Origin: Kibdelosporangium banguiense
GTDB lineage: Bacteria > Actinomycetota > Actinomycetes > Mycobacteriales > Pseudonocardiaceae
Direction of reading: 5' to 3'
Assembly: GCF_017876405.1 (NCBI RefSeq)
Contig: NZ_JAGINW010000001.1
Span: forward strand, 62,001-126,000
DNA: 64,000 nucleotides
The notes under the pieces were generated by a model, which saw only the letters and a list, made by a program, of their open reading frames with translations, ran no database searches and had not been told where the DNA came from. Shown piece after piece: positions 27,471-36,630 of this stretch. Made by a program: the position numbers and the translations under genes. How positions within the stretch are numbered: position 1 is the stretch's first letter; each line of letters starts with the position of its first letter.

Positions 27471-28335
27471 AGTCCAGGACCTGTCAAAGGTCGAGGCCGG
27501 CCTCGACGCACTGGACACACCGGCCGCCGGGCAGGCCGAAGCAGGCTGGCGGCGTTTCCTGCGCGCTGCCCTGCCGCCGGTCGTCGCCCTGGTCCTGCTC
27601 GTCGCGCTGTGGCAGGCATTGTGGGCGGCGGCCATCTGGCCGGAGTTCCAGCTGCCCGCCCCGCTCGCGGTGTGGTCCCGCTTCGAGGAACTGTTCGAAA
27701 CCGGCCGGATCTTCCAAGTGCTGTGGACCTCGATCCACCGCGCGGTCCTGGGTTTCCTCGCGGCCCTGGTGATCGCGACACCGCTGGGTCTGCTGGTGGC
27801 GAAGGTCCGCGTGGTCCGTGCGGCCATCGGACCGCTGTTGAGCGGCCTGCAGTCGTTGCCGTCCGTGGCCTGGGTTCCCGCGGCGATCCTGTGGTTCGGC
27901 CTGAACGACGCGTCGATCTACTTCGTCGTGCTGCTTGGTTCCGTGCCGTCGATCGCCAACGGACTCGTGGCCGGCATCGACCAGATCCCCCCGATCCTGC
28001 CCCGCGTCGGCAAAACCCTCGGAGCAAGCCGTCTCGCCGCGGCTCGGCACATCCTGTTGCCCGCGGCCCTGCCCGGCTACCTCGCCGGCCTGAAACAGGG
28101 CTGGGCATTCTCATGGCGTTCACTGATGGCCGCGGAACTGATCGCCCAAAGCCCGGATTTGGGCCTGGGTCTGGGTGCCTACCTGAACGAAGGCTCCAGC
28201 TTCAACGACATGCCGACCGTGCTGGCGGCGATTTTCCTGATCCTGCTCGTCGGGATAGGCATCGAACTGCTCGTCTTCCGGCCGATCGAACGAGCCGTGC
28301 TGAGGGCACGGGGATTGACTGGAGCCCTGACGTGA
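27457..28335 (+). CDS. ABC transporter permease, SsuC/TauC type
   Basis: The 292-aa BPD_transp_1 permease has six hydrophobic helices and the EAA loop (GKTLGASRLAAARHILLPAALPGYLAGLKQGWAFSWRSLMAAEL). The polar N-terminal 25 residues are cytosolic. It overlaps the ATPase gene by 14 bp and the chelatase gene by 4 bp (GTGA), so the transporter and chelatase are one translational unit. Confidence 0.93.
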   Translation: MPSPEVQDLSKVEAGLDALDTPAAGQAEAGWRRFLRAALPPVVALVLLVALWQALWAAAIWPEFQLPAPLAVWSRFEELFETGRIFQVLWTSIHRAVLGFLAALVIATPLGLLVAKVRVVRAAIGPLLSGLQSLPSVAWVPAAILWFGLNDASIYFVVLLGSVPSIANGLVAGIDQIPPILPRVGKTLGASRLAAARHILLPAALPGYLAGLKQGWAFSWRSLMAAELIAQSPDLGLGLGAYLNEGSSFNDMPTVLAAIFLILLVGIGIELLVFRPIERAVLRARGLTGALT

Positions 28336-29066
28336 TCCCACTCGTCGCTGTCGCCCACGGCAGCCGCGACCCCCGCTCCGCCGCCACAATCTCATCGCTG
28401 GTCGACGTCGTCCGGGCCCTGCGGCCAGGCCTGGACGCCCGCGTGTCCTTTTTGGACCTCTCGGCACCCCGGCTGGGCGACGTCCTGGCCGGGCTGCGCG
28501 GCGAGGTCGTCGTCGTGCCGTTGCTCCTAGGCCGGGCGTACCACGCGAAGGTCGACGTCCCAGCGCTGATCCATGAGGCCTGCCAGCGCTCGCCTCGGCT
28601 GTCGGTGACAGTCTCCGACGTCCTGGGCCCAGACCCCCGCCTGGAGTCCGCAGCCCTGCGCAGACTGACCACGGCCGGCGCGCAGTTCAACGACCCATCC
28701 CTGGGCGTAATCCTTGCCGGGGCAGGCTCTTCCGACGCCCGCGCCAACGCCACCGTCGCCGCAATCGCCCGCCGCTGGCGCGTCCAAGCAGGCTGGGCAG
28801 GCGCAGTCGAAGCGTTCGCCGCAGCCGCCAAACCCGATGTCCCCCAGGCTGTCGCAACCCTGCGGGCTCGCGGCGCCACCCGGATCGCCGTCGCCTCCTG
28901 GTTCCTCGCCCCAGGTCTACTGCCCGACCGCATCTACGACGCAGCCCAGTCCCTGGACCCAGACGCCATCATCGCCGACCCCCTGGGCCCAGACCCAGAC
29001 GTCGCCGAACTGATCCTGCACCGCTACGACGAAGCCCTCCGCGCCTCGCTGGAACACACCGGCTGA
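28332..29066 (+). CDS. sirB: sirohydrochlorin chelatase (SirB/CbiX family)
   Basis: The GTG at 28332 overlaps the permease stop and yields 244 aa. HGSRDPRSA at the N-terminus is the conserved metal-binding His motif; a second CbiX-like half includes GAGSSDARANA and ASWFLAPGLLPDRIYD. It inserts Fe2+ into sirohydrochlorin to make siroheme for the sulfite reductase at the head of the operon. M. tuberculosis has the equivalent che1 next to cysH. Confidence 0.92.
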   Translation: MIPLVAVAHGSRDPRSAATISSLVDVVRALRPGLDARVSFLDLSAPRLGDVLAGLRGEVVVVPLLLGRAYHAKVDVPALIHEACQRSPRLSVTVSDVLGPDPRLESAALRRLTTAGAQFNDPSLGVILAGAGSSDARANATVAAIARRWRVQAGWAGAVEAFAAAAKPDVPQAVATLRARGATRIAVASWFLAPGLLPDRIYDAAQSLDPDAIIADPLGPDPDVAELILHRYDEALRASLEHTG

Positions 29067-29088
29067 CAGTTACCCCAACCAGGTGAAT

Positions 29089-29115
29089 CCCGTGCGAACG
29101 GCCCATTCGCACGGG
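29089..29115 (+). terminator. terminator hairpin after the sulfur operon
   Basis: A perfect 10-bp inverted repeat, CCCGTGCGAA at 29089-29098 and TTCGCACGGG at 29106-29115 with a 7-nt loop, begins 23 bp after the chelatase stop. TTCATC follows rather than a full U-tract, as is common in actinobacteria. Confidence 0.75.
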
Positions 29116-29225
29116 TTCATCCCCCGAAAAGCCTTGCCCCGCCCCCATTCCCGATAGAATGGCAGCGGGGTCGCCCCCCTGGGTTGGGTGGGGGACTGCT
29201 TTTTCTCATGGTGGGCAAAGGCTTG

Positions 29226-29978
29226 CTAGGGGATCCAGTTCGGCTTGCGTTTCTGGGCGAAGGCCGCGATTCCTTCCTGGCCTTCTTCGCTGGCGAAGAA
29301 TTTGGCTGAGAGCTCCAGCATTGTCGGGAAGTCCCTGGGTTCGGTGCGCAGCAGGGCCTTGGTTGCGGCCAGAGCTACTGGGCCGCCGAGGATCAGCATG
29401 TCGGTGTAGCGGTTGACTTCGGCGTCGAGGGATTCGGGGGCCACCGCGGAGTTGATGAGGCCGATGGTCACCGCGCGGGTGGCGTCGAATGTTTCGCCGG
29501 TCAGGAAGAGTTCGTGGGCGGCGCGAGGGGCCAGTCGCGGCAGCACGGTCACTGAGATGACTGCGGGGACGACGCCGATGCGGACTTCGGTGAAAGCGAA
29601 GGTCGCGGTCGTTGCGGCTACGGCTATGTCCGCGGCTGCGACGATGCCGACGCCGCCTGCGCGGGCTGGGCCGGCCAGTTTGGCGACTACTGGCTTGGGG
29701 CTGGTGCGGATCTGGTCGAGGATCTGCGGGAACTCGGTCACGCCCTGGGCGCCTGCGTTGGTTCCTGCGGCTTCCTTGAGGTCCATGCCTGAGCAGAAGA
29801 CTGAGCCGGTGTGGTCGAGCACGATCACTCGGACATCGTCGTCGTCGATCGCCTTGGTCAGGTGATCGCGGAGTTCTCCGCGCAACTGCCGTGACAGTGC
29901 GTTGCGGTTGTGCGGCGAGTCGAGGGTGATCGTCGCGACGCCACGGTCGACCGCGATGTGGACCAGTTCGTCAGCCAT
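29226..29978 (-). CDS. enoyl-CoA hydratase/isomerase family protein
   Basis: The 250-aa crotonase has the N-terminal VATITLDSPHNRNALS strand, the oxyanion loop SGMDLKEAAG and LAGPARAGGVGIVAAADIAVA, and a family-typical C-terminal helix (AFAQKRKPNW). It probably acts in fatty-acid or secondary-metabolite beta-oxidation. No thiolase or acyl-CoA genes lie nearby. It converges with the sulfur operon and reads independently. Confidence 0.9.
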   Translation of the reverse strand: MADELVHIAVDRGVATITLDSPHNRNALSRQLRGELRDHLTKAIDDDDVRVIVLDHTGSVFCSGMDLKEAAGTNAGAQGVTEFPQILDQIRTSPKPVVAKLAGPARAGGVGIVAAADIAVAATTATFAFTEVRIGVVPAVISVTVLPRLAPRAAHELFLTGETFDATRAVTIGLINSAVAPESLDAEVNRYTDMLILGGPVALAATKALLRTEPRDFPTMLELSAKFFASEEGQEGIAAFAQKRKPNWIP

Positions 29979-30037
29979 GGGGCCATAATGCCTTGAGGGC
30001 CACCCCGCGCCGGGTGGCCCTCAACACACGTCCGCTG

Positions 30038-30655
30038 TCAGCCGATGGTTGTGCTGGTCAGGACTGGGCTTGGGTCTGGGTAGGCGGTCGCGGGCGCGTC
30101 GATCGGGATGCCGAACGCGACGATCACCACGGTGAAGGTCAGGCCCGGGGCGTTATAGCTCGTTCCGCCGAGCTTGGTCGCGATCGTGCCGGAGGATCCG
30201 GCAGTCAGGTTGATCGTCACGGTCGGCAGTTCGAAGGACTTGCCACCGGCGAGTGGGCCGGGGACACGCAGTACGACGTCTTTGCCTTCCAGGGCGACGG
30301 TCGACGGGTGTGAACCGCCTGCCGTCGTGGCCGACACGAACGTCGAGTTCGCCGGTACGGGGAGCTTGAGGACCAGATTCTTCAGCTCCCGGACGGTGTA
30401 GCCGCCGCCCTCAGCGGGTACCTGGTTGACGGCTGGGTCGATGACGATTTGCACCGCGCCACCGGGCGCGACGGTCGCCGGTCCGGTCGCGCTGATGTCC
30501 TGGGCGAGTGCGAGCTCCGCGGTCTGGCCGAAGGCCGAGGCGCGGACCTTGTAGTTGATCGTCTGGTTGGCAGCCGACGCCGTCTGGCCGAGAGCGAGGA
30601 CCGGGACGAGTGCGAACGCGGCGACTGTGGCCAACCGGCGGGGAGTCAGCTTCAT
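30038..30655 (-). CDS. secreted protein of unknown function
   Basis: The 205-aa protein has a signal peptide (LATVAAFALVPVLALGQTASAA). The mature part is beta-rich, with Thr/Gly-rich segments (KLPVPANSTFVSATTAGGSH, VPGPLAGGKSFELP, GGTSYNAPGLTFTVV) and no cysteines. It resembles a widespread actinobacterial secreted family often labelled dehydratase without evidence; I do not assign a function. AGGAGG precedes the ATG, and a TACCCGAGGGTA palindrome at 30695-30706 lies upstream and may be regulatory. Confidence 0.8.
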   Translation of the reverse strand: MKLTPRRLATVAAFALVPVLALGQTASAANQTINYKVRASAFGQTAELALAQDISATGPATVAPGGAVQIVIDPAVNQVPAEGGGYTVRELKNLVLKLPVPANSTFVSATTAGGSHPSTVALEGKDVVLRVPGPLAGGKSFELPTVTINLTAGSSGTIATKLGGTSYNAPGLTFTVVIVAFGIPIDAPATAYPDPSPVLTSTTIG

Positions 30656-30884
30656 CGATGCCTCCTGTGTGGTCTAATCCCTCAAGGCAGTTAATACCCG
30701 AGGGTAACTCACGTTTCAACGATCGACCTTTCCCAGAGTATTCACAGAGCTACCCACAGTGGAAGACTTCGCCTGCGCGGTGGTGCGCATTCGACAACAC
30801 GCCGCAGGACTATTAGCCCCCTCCAACAACGCCCCGAGCCGGTACGCCGGCGGAAAACGTTGATTGGTCCAGTAAACGACGTGC

Positions 30885-31142
30885 TTACGCAAGTTCCAGC
30901 GTCAGCCGGTCGGCGTTGCTGAGAATGTCGAGGATCTGTTCGTAGGCATCCGGGTCACCGTTGCGCAACGCGTCCGGGGACTGCCAGACGAGGATGTGCT
31001 CACCCGGCGGCAGGTCGTTCACCAGATCGTTGAGCGCGTCCAGGTTGTGCCCGAAATAGTCCGGGAAGTCCAGGGTCCTGGCCAGGGCGTCGAGCATCGC
31101 CGCCTTGGTCGCGATCTTGCTGCCGTCCAGCACGCGCCGCAT
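30885..31142 (-). CDS. barstar-family RNase inhibitor (immunity)
   Basis: The 85-aa protein matches barstar: MLDALARTLDFPDYFGHNLDALNDLVNDLP near residues 15-45 and a C-terminal ILDILSNADRLTLELA strand-helix. Barstar-like proteins bind and block barnase-type RNases. It lies 3 bp after the stop of the RNase gene, so toxin and inhibitor are translated together. Confidence 0.92.
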   Translation of the reverse strand: MRRVLDGSKIATKAAMLDALARTLDFPDYFGHNLDALNDLVNDLPPGEHILVWQSPDALRNGDPDAYEQILDILSNADRLTLELA

Positions 31143-31145
31143 CTG

Positions 31146-31544
31146 CTACTTCCCCGGATCCACTAGGACGAACGAGACGTAATGGTCTCCGGTGTAGTAC
31201 AGCTCGCGTTCCTGGCCGTAGACCAACCGGCGGGCGCCACGGTCATTGCTGCCAGGTGTCGGCACGGTGTACTCGCGGTAGTAGCTGCCCGGTTTGGCCG
31301 GCAGGCGCTTCTCCCGGTTCTCGAAGACCACACCGTCCCGGTTGGACTTGAACGGGCCGCCCTTCTCGATCAGCCGCCACGTGTCGGTCGCCTCGCGCGG
31401 CAGCGTCGACAGCGCTTTGACCTGCAGGCCCGAGTCGTCACCTGGCAGGGCCGAGTCCGTGGCGGCCTCCCGGACGAACCAGCCGGCCACAACGAGCACG
31501 ACCAGTCCGATCAGGGCGAACGTGATGCGTTTACGCGACCCCAT
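31146..31544 (-). CDS. secreted/anchored barnase-type ribonuclease
   Basis: From ATG 31544 the product is 132 aa with one N-terminal membrane/signal segment (RITFALIGLVVLVVAGWFV). The C-terminal RNase N1/T1 domain has the barnase catalytic set: Glu in YREYTVPTPG, Arg in GARRLVYG and His in TGDHYVSFVLVD. It is shorter than the surrounding track ORF, whose start lies in another gene. Paired with downstream barstar, it is probably an exported RNase toxin or nutrient RNase. Confidence 0.9.
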   Translation of the reverse strand: MGSRKRITFALIGLVVLVVAGWFVREAATDSALPGDDSGLQVKALSTLPREATDTWRLIEKGGPFKSNRDGVVFENREKRLPAKPGSYYREYTVPTPGSNDRGARRLVYGQERELYYTGDHYVSFVLVDPGK

Positions 31545-31555
31545 GGGCTTGCACC

Positions 31556-31759
31556 CTAATCGCAGTCCCCGATCGGGGGTTCCGGGGCCCGCGACGGGCT
31601 CACCTTGCTCGCGACGAAATCGACCGTCCGGTCGATCAGCCACGCGCCGCCCGCGCAGACCGGCAGCAGCACGGCGATCACCACCGCGAACTGGGCCGGG
31701 AACGGCAGCTGGGTGATCCACAGCTCGACGGCGTTCCACCAATCCGACAACCACGACAC
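31556..31759 (-). CDS. small membrane protein upstream of the RNase
   Basis: The proposed GTG 31759 start gives a 67-aa protein with one or two hydrophobic segments (LPFPAQFAVVIAVLLPVCAGGAWL). It ends 11 bp before the RNase start, so co-transcription is likely. It may be an export or anchoring accessory for the RNase/barstar pair, but nothing in the sequence proves it. The ATG at 31828 is an alternative start. Confidence 0.55.
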   Translation of the reverse strand: MSWLSDWWNAVELWITQLPFPAQFAVVIAVLLPVCAGGAWLIDRTVDFVASKVSPSRAPEPPIGDCD

Positions 31760-31826
31760 ACCTGCGACACTACGCCGTGGCCGAGCCCACAAGCAGTCGA
31801 ATGGGGCAATGGGTAAGTTGCAAGGC

Positions 31827-32792
31827 ATGTTCGCCGTCTATGCAGCGTCGCCTCAGCCGGATGACCCGCTTGCCGCGTTGACCGTCGGCACCCGGCCGGA
31901 CCCCACGGTCCCGGACGGCTGGGTGCGCGTGTCGGTGAAGGCCGCGAGCCTGAACATGCACGACCTGTGGACGTTGCGCGGCGTCGGCATCAAACCCGAC
32001 CAGTTCCCGATGATCCTGGGCTGCGACGGCGCGGGCGTGCTCGACGACGGCACCGAGGTCGTCCTGCACTCGGTGATCGGCGCCCCGTCATGGAGCGGCG
32101 ACGAAACCCTGGACCCGAAGCGCACCCTGCTGACCGAACGCCACCAAGGCACGTTCGCCGACACAGTGGTCGTTCCCGCCCGCAACGCCCTGCCCAAACC
32201 CGAAGGCCTGTCCTTCGCCGAAGGCGCCTGCATGGGCACCGCATGGCTGACGGCCTACCGGATGCTGTTCGTGAAGTCCGAGCTCAGGCCCGGCCAGACG
32301 ATCCTGGTGCAGGGCTCGTCCGGCGGCGTCGCCACAGCCCTGATCCAACTCGGCCGTGCCGCCGGCTTCCGCGTCTGGGCAACCGGCCGCTCAGAAGAGA
32401 AGCGAGCGCTGGCAAGCGAGCTGGGCGCGCACGCGACATTCGAATCCGGTGCACGTCTGCCCGAACGGGTCGACGGCGTCTTCGAAACAGTCGGCAAGGC
32501 AACCTGGTCCCACTCGATGAAGTCGCTCAAGCCGGGCGGTGTCATCGTGGTCTCCGGTTCGACAAGCGGTCCCGACGCGAACGCCGAACTGCAGCGCCTG
32601 TTCTTCCTGCAACTACGAGTGGTCGGCTCGACCATGGGCACCCGCGACGAACTGGCCGACCTCCTGAAATTCTGTGCCATAACCGGAGTCCGCCCCAAAA
32701 TCGGCACGGAACTCCCGATGAGGCAAGCCGAAGAAGGCTTCAAAGCCATGCTCGCCGGTGAAACCGCCGGAAAAATCGTCTTCACCCACTGA
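31827..32792 (+). CDS. zinc-binding dehydrogenase/quinone oxidoreductase (MDR)
   Basis: The protein is about 321 aa from ATG 31827 (ATG 31809 is an alternative; neither has a strong SD). It has a GroES-like N-terminus (VKAASLNMHDLWTLRGVGI and MILGCDGAGVLD) and the Rossmann motif VQGSSGGVATALIQLGRAAG. Cysteine zinc ligands of the structural lobe are absent, so a quinone-oxidoreductase-type enzyme using NADPH is likely. The substrate is unknown. Confidence 0.87.
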   Translation: MFAVYAASPQPDDPLAALTVGTRPDPTVPDGWVRVSVKAASLNMHDLWTLRGVGIKPDQFPMILGCDGAGVLDDGTEVVLHSVIGAPSWSGDETLDPKRTLLTERHQGTFADTVVVPARNALPKPEGLSFAEGACMGTAWLTAYRMLFVKSELRPGQTILVQGSSGGVATALIQLGRAAGFRVWATGRSEEKRALASELGAHATFESGARLPERVDGVFETVGKATWSHSMKSLKPGGVIVVSGSTSGPDANAELQRLFFLQLRVVGSTMGTRDELADLLKFCAITGVRPKIGTELPMRQAEEGFKAMLAGETAGKIVFTH

Positions 32793-32860
32793 GCGGGCCT
32801 GCCTGCCGACTGGGAATTTTTCGTCCAGCCGAGTGCCGGGCGCGGGGTTATGTTCAGTGG

Positions 32861-34324
32861 ATGTCTGACGTACGCAGTGGACTCGGTGGCGGGTCGGGGA
32901 TTTTCCGCCGCAAGCCCATCGAGCAGATCGAGGACACCTCCAGTGGCGAAGGCCTGCAGAAGACACTGGGCCTGTGGCAGCTCACGGCCATCGGCGTGGG
33001 CGGCATCATCGGTGCCGGGATCTTCAGCCTGGCCGGCAGTGTGGCGCACGGCGACCCGGCCAACGGGGTGGCCGGGGTCGGTCCGGCTGTTCTGATCTCG
33101 TTTCTGATCGCGGGGATCGCCAGTGCGGCTGCCGCGTTCTCGTACGCGGAGTTCGCAGGGCTGATTCCGAAGGCCGGGTCGGCCTACACCTACGGGTACG
33201 CGGTGCTCGGCGAGATCGTGGGCTGGTTCATCGGCTGGGATCTCCTGTTGGAGTACACCGCGATTGTGGCCGTGGTCGCGATCGGTATTTCCGGGTACTT
33301 CAACTTCCTGGTCGACCAGATCGGCATCGACCTGCCGGCGTGGATGCTCGGCGCGCCCGGCACGGAACCGGATGGAGTGCCACCGGGCAGTTACAAAATC
33401 AACCTGATCGCGGTGATTCTGTGCCTGCTCATCGCGTTCCTGCTGACGCGGGGTATCAGATCGGCCGCCCGGTTCGAGACGATCGTGGTCGCCATCAAGG
33501 TGGCGGTCGTGCTCGTGGTGATCGTGGTCGGGTTCTTCTACATCGAGACCGGCAACCTGACGCCGTTCGCGCCGGACGGGCTCGGCGGGGCGATGAGTGG
33601 CGCCGCATTGGTGTTCTTCGCTGTGTTCGGTTACGACGCCATGTCGACCGCGGCGGAGGAGTCGAAAGACGCGCAGCGGCACATGCCCAAGGCGATTGTG
33701 TACTCGCTGCTGATCTCGATGATCCTGTATGTACTGGCTTGTCTGGTACTGACGGGAATGCAGGACTACACACAGATCGACCCGGCGAGCGGGTTCTCGA
33801 CGGCGTTCGCGTCGGTCGGCCTCGGCGGGCTGGGCACGGTGATCGCGGCAGGCGCCATCATCGGGATTCTCACCGTCATGTTCACGTTCATGCTCGGGGT
33901 TACCCGAGTGTGGTTCGCGATGAGCCGTGACGGTCTGTTGCCGCAGTGGTTCGCCAAGACGCACCCGGTGCGCAGGGTGCCTGTGCGGGTGGCGTGGATC
34001 GCGGGTGTCATCTCGGCTGTGCTGGCCGGGCTGTTGCCGATCATCGAGGTCGCGGAGCTGACGAACATCGGCATCCTGCTGGCGTTCGTGGTGGTGTGCA
34101 TCGCCGTGATCGTGCTGCGTTACCGCAGGCCAGACCTGCCACGTACGTTCCGTACGCCGGGTATGCCGGTGGTGCCGGCGATCGGTGTGATCTTCTCGAT
34201 CTGGCTGATCACGTTCCTGCAGCCGGAGACCTGGCTGCGGTTCGGCGCGTGGTTCGTGGTCGGCATGCTGATCTACTTCCTGTACAGCCGTCACAAGTCG
34301 GTACTCAACCGCTCGTCCGAATAG
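32861..34324 (+). CDS. APC-family amino acid permease
   Basis: The 487-aa protein has about twelve hydrophobic segments and the APC signature GVGGIIGAGIFSLAG, AYTYGYAVLGEIVGWFIGWDLLLEY and EESKDAQRHMPKAI. It is a cationic amino acid transporter-like (CAT/YfnA) member; the substrate is not determinable. Plus-strand orientation continues into the DUF4230 gene, separated by an inverted repeat. Confidence 0.92.
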   Translation: MSDVRSGLGGGSGIFRRKPIEQIEDTSSGEGLQKTLGLWQLTAIGVGGIIGAGIFSLAGSVAHGDPANGVAGVGPAVLISFLIAGIASAAAAFSYAEFAGLIPKAGSAYTYGYAVLGEIVGWFIGWDLLLEYTAIVAVVAIGISGYFNFLVDQIGIDLPAWMLGAPGTEPDGVPPGSYKINLIAVILCLLIAFLLTRGIRSAARFETIVVAIKVAVVLVVIVVGFFYIETGNLTPFAPDGLGGAMSGAALVFFAVFGYDAMSTAAEESKDAQRHMPKAIVYSLLISMILYVLACLVLTGMQDYTQIDPASGFSTAFASVGLGGLGTVIAAGAIIGILTVMFTFMLGVTRVWFAMSRDGLLPQWFAKTHPVRRVPVRVAWIAGVISAVLAGLLPIIEVAELTNIGILLAFVVVCIAVIVLRYRRPDLPRTFRTPGMPVVPAIGVIFSIWLITFLQPETWLRFGAWFVVGMLIYFLYSRHKSVLNRSSE

Positions 34325-34334
34325 CCGAGTATCA

Positions 34335-34377
34335 GCCTCTCACGTTGCGGGTACCCCATATCAGCGACGTGAGAGGC
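34335..34377. promoter_or_regulatory. 11-bp inverted repeat overlapping the DUF4230 ribosome binding region
   Basis: GCCTCTCACGT at 34335-34345 is the exact complement of ACGTGAGAGGC at 34367-34377, with a 21-nt loop. The right arm contains GAGAGG, the only SD-like sequence before the GTG at 34389. It begins 11 bp after the APC permease stop, so it could be a weak terminator or an RNA hairpin masking translation of the next gene. Confidence 0.6.
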
Positions 34378-34388
34378 GGTGCTGAACA

Positions 34389-35018
34389 GTGAAAACTCGC
34401 TGGGTCCGGTACGGCGCGCTTGGCCTGGCCGCGGCCTTGGTCATCGCGGCCGTGCTGCAGATCGCCGGTCTGATCCCCCGATTCGGTACGTCCACAATAG
34501 ACCGCTCACAGCCTGCGGTGCTGCAGGCGGTGCGCGACCTGAGCCAGTATCACGCCGCGGCCGGCGACTACCAGGTCGTGGTGGACATCGAGCATGACGT
34601 GTCCTGGGTGCCGTCGGTCATCGCCGGGGAACGAACACTGTTCGTCGCCGCCGGTTCGGTCGACGCGTACATCGACTTCGGCCACTTCGCCGAGAACAAC
34701 ATGATCGTGTCGCAGGACCGGAAGTCCGTGGAGATCTGGCTGCCCAACGCACAGCTGGCCAAGCCGAACCTCAACCACGAACGCAGCTACGTCTACAGCC
34801 AGGAACGCGGGCTGCTGGACAAGCTCAGCGCCCTGGTGGCCGAGCCTCAGCAGCAACAACAGTTCTACGTCACCGCCGAACAGAAGATCGCCGAGGCCGC
34901 CCACAAGTCCGGCCTTCCCGACCGCGCCAAGGAGAACACCAAGTCGATGCTGACCGGGATGCTGCAGGCGCTCGGTTTCACCGTCACGTTCAAGGACGGC
35001 CCGGTAAAGCCCGCCTGA
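34389..35018 (+). CDS. DUF4230 membrane-anchored protein
   Basis: The 209-aa protein has one N-terminal membrane helix (GALGLAAALVIAAVLQIAGLI) and a DUF4230 domain (VLQAVRDLSQYHAAAGDYQVVVDIEHD, TLFVAAGSVDAYIDFG, VEIWLPNAQLAKPNL). Function of DUF4230 is not established; an envelope role is inferred from topology. Its 3' end overlaps the convergent DUF885 gene by 29 bp. Translation may depend on the hairpin covering its start. Confidence 0.86.
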   Translation: MKTRWVRYGALGLAAALVIAAVLQIAGLIPRFGTSTIDRSQPAVLQAVRDLSQYHAAAGDYQVVVDIEHDVSWVPSVIAGERTLFVAAGSVDAYIDFGHFAENNMIVSQDRKSVEIWLPNAQLAKPNLNHERSYVYSQERGLLDKLSALVAEPQQQQQFYVTAEQKIAEAAHKSGLPDRAKENTKSMLTGMLQALGFTVTFKDGPVKPA

Positions 35019-36630
35019 CCCACTCGGCGACGACCTCGTCGAGCACCGGCATGGGCAACGCCCCGCCACCGAGCACGACCTCGTGGAACGCCTTGATGTC
35101 GAAGGCGTCGGAGAGGTCGTGTTCGGCCCGTGCCCGGACCCGCTGGATCTCCAGACGGCCGACCATGTACGACAGCGCCTGGCCGGGAACCTCGATGTAG
35201 CGGTCGGTCTCCGACTGGATGTCCACTTCGGACATCACGGTGTTGGCCCGCAGGTAGTCCACGGTCTGCTCCCGCGTCCAGCCCATCGCGTGCAGGCCGG
35301 TGTCCACCACCAGGCGCGCGGCCCGCATGGAGTCCTCGGCGAGCATGCCCAGCCTGGCCAGATCGTCGGTGAACAGGCCCATCTCGTCGGCCAGCCGCTC
35401 GGCGTACAGCGCCCAGCCCTCGGCGTACGCGGTGATCGACGCGAGCCGCCGCAACAGGTGCAGCTCGGTCAGCTCCTGCGCGAGCGCGATCTGGAAATGG
35501 TGCCCTGGCACGGCTTCGTGGTACGCGATCGACTCGAAGTTGTACCGGTCGCGTTCATTCGCCTTGTACGTGTTCGCCCAGTACGTCCCGTCGCGCGAAC
35601 CGTCGAGCGCAGGCGCCGTGTAGTACGCGCCAGCGGCGTTCGGTGCCTCGGCGTCCGGCACTGGCTGCACCACACAGCGTTTGGCCGGCATGCGCAGGAA
35701 CCATTCCGGCGCAACGCTTTCCGCACGTTCGATGGTCGCTCGGGCATGCGAGATGACTTCCTGCGCGTTGTTCCACTTCAGCGCCGGGTCGGTGCGTAGC
35801 CGCTCCTGCACCTGCGCCGCGGTGCTCAGTCCGAACACGCGCCCGCCGATCTCGGCGTACTCCTCGGCCAGCCCGGCGATCAGATCCAGCCCGACCTGGT
35901 GTAGCTGCTCGGGTGTACGGGACGTGGTCGTGTGCACGCGGACCATCGCGTCGTACGCGTCGTCACCTCCCGGCAGCCAACACAGACCAGGCTTCTCGTC
36001 CGGGCGTCCATGCGGCGCGATCTCCTTGTCGAGCACGTCACGGTACTGCGCGAACGCCGGCCGCACGGCATCTGACAGCAACCGGTCGCGCTCGGCGGTC
36101 CGGCCATCGGTCATCGCGTTCTGGGCGAACGCATCCGGGTTCTCGCCGAGGTATCGGTCGATGTGCGCGATCGCCGTCCTGGCCATCCGGGCGACCGGGA
36201 AACGTTCGGCCGCGATCGCCGCCCTGTTGCGGTCCGCGGCCGCCGCGAGGTAGCCGGGAATCCTGGCAAGCCGTTCCAGCAAGGCACGTTCGGCGTCCTC
36301 AGTGGTCGGCACGACACGCGGGATGTACGTGGCCAGCCTGATCGCCGGTGCGCTCAGGAAGTCGGCGAGCACATGGTCGGCGACGCCCGCGTTGATCTTG
36401 TCGACCAACGCGGCCGCCTGCTGCAGCACGACACTGCGGGTCACGCAGGGTTCTTCCAGCTCGGCCGCCGCCGCGATCGCGATCGCCCTGGACTTGAACT
36501 CGGCGTCCGCGTCCGGGCTGAGATCCCGCAGCTCATGGTCGTGCCCGGGGATCCCGGCCAGGCTGGCCTCCAGGGGATCCTCCGTGCCGATCAGGTCGAG
36601 CAGCCGGTCGGCGACTTCGTTGATCGTCAT
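34990..36630 (-). CDS. DUF885-family putative metallopeptidase, third of three paralogs
   Basis: Starting at ATG 36630 (ATGA overlap with the preceding paralog) the protein is 546 aa; the ATG at 36648 lies inside that gene. DUF885 has a gluzincin-like site [10 protein letters not shown] (about residue 385), [12 protein letters not shown] and a C-terminal [18 protein letters not shown] region. It has no signal peptide, so it is probably cytosolic. Substrates of this family are largely unknown; a peptidase role is inferred. Confidence 0.88.
   Translation of the reverse strand: MTINEVADRLLDLIGTEDPLEASLAGIPGHDHELRDLSPDADAEFKSRAIAIAAAAELEEPCVTRSVVLQQAAALVDKINAGVADHVLADFLSAPAIRLATYIPRVVPTTEDAERALLERLARIPGYLAAAADRNRAAIAAERFPVARMARTAIAHIDRYLGENPDAFAQNAMTDGRTAERDRLLSDAVRPAFAQYRDVLDKEIAPHGRPDEKPGLCWLPGGDDAYDAMVRVHTTTSRTPEQLHQVGLDLIAGLAEEYAEIGGRVFGLSTAAQVQERLRTDPALKWNNAQEVISHARATIERAESVAPEWFLRMPAKRCVVQPVPDAEAPNAAGAYYTAPALDGSRDGTYWANTYKANERDRYNFESIAYHEAVPGHHFQIALAQELTELHLLRRLASITAYAEGWALYAERLADEMGLFTDDLARLGMLAEDSMRAARLVVDTGLHAMGWTREQTVDYLRANTVMSEVDIQSETDRYIEVPGQALSYMVGRLEIQRVRARAEHDLSDAFDIKAFHEVVLGGGALPMPVLDEVVAEWVRRALPGRP

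Noticed and set aside
25641..28123. Long minus-strand frames (728 and 696 aa) opposite the transporter genes
   Set aside because: Shadows of the binding protein, ATPase and permease, which have full family motifs on the plus strand.
32255..34294. 679-aa minus-strand frame opposite the oxidoreductase and amino acid permease
   Set aside because: Antisense shadow; it spans two unrelated real genes and the gap between them.
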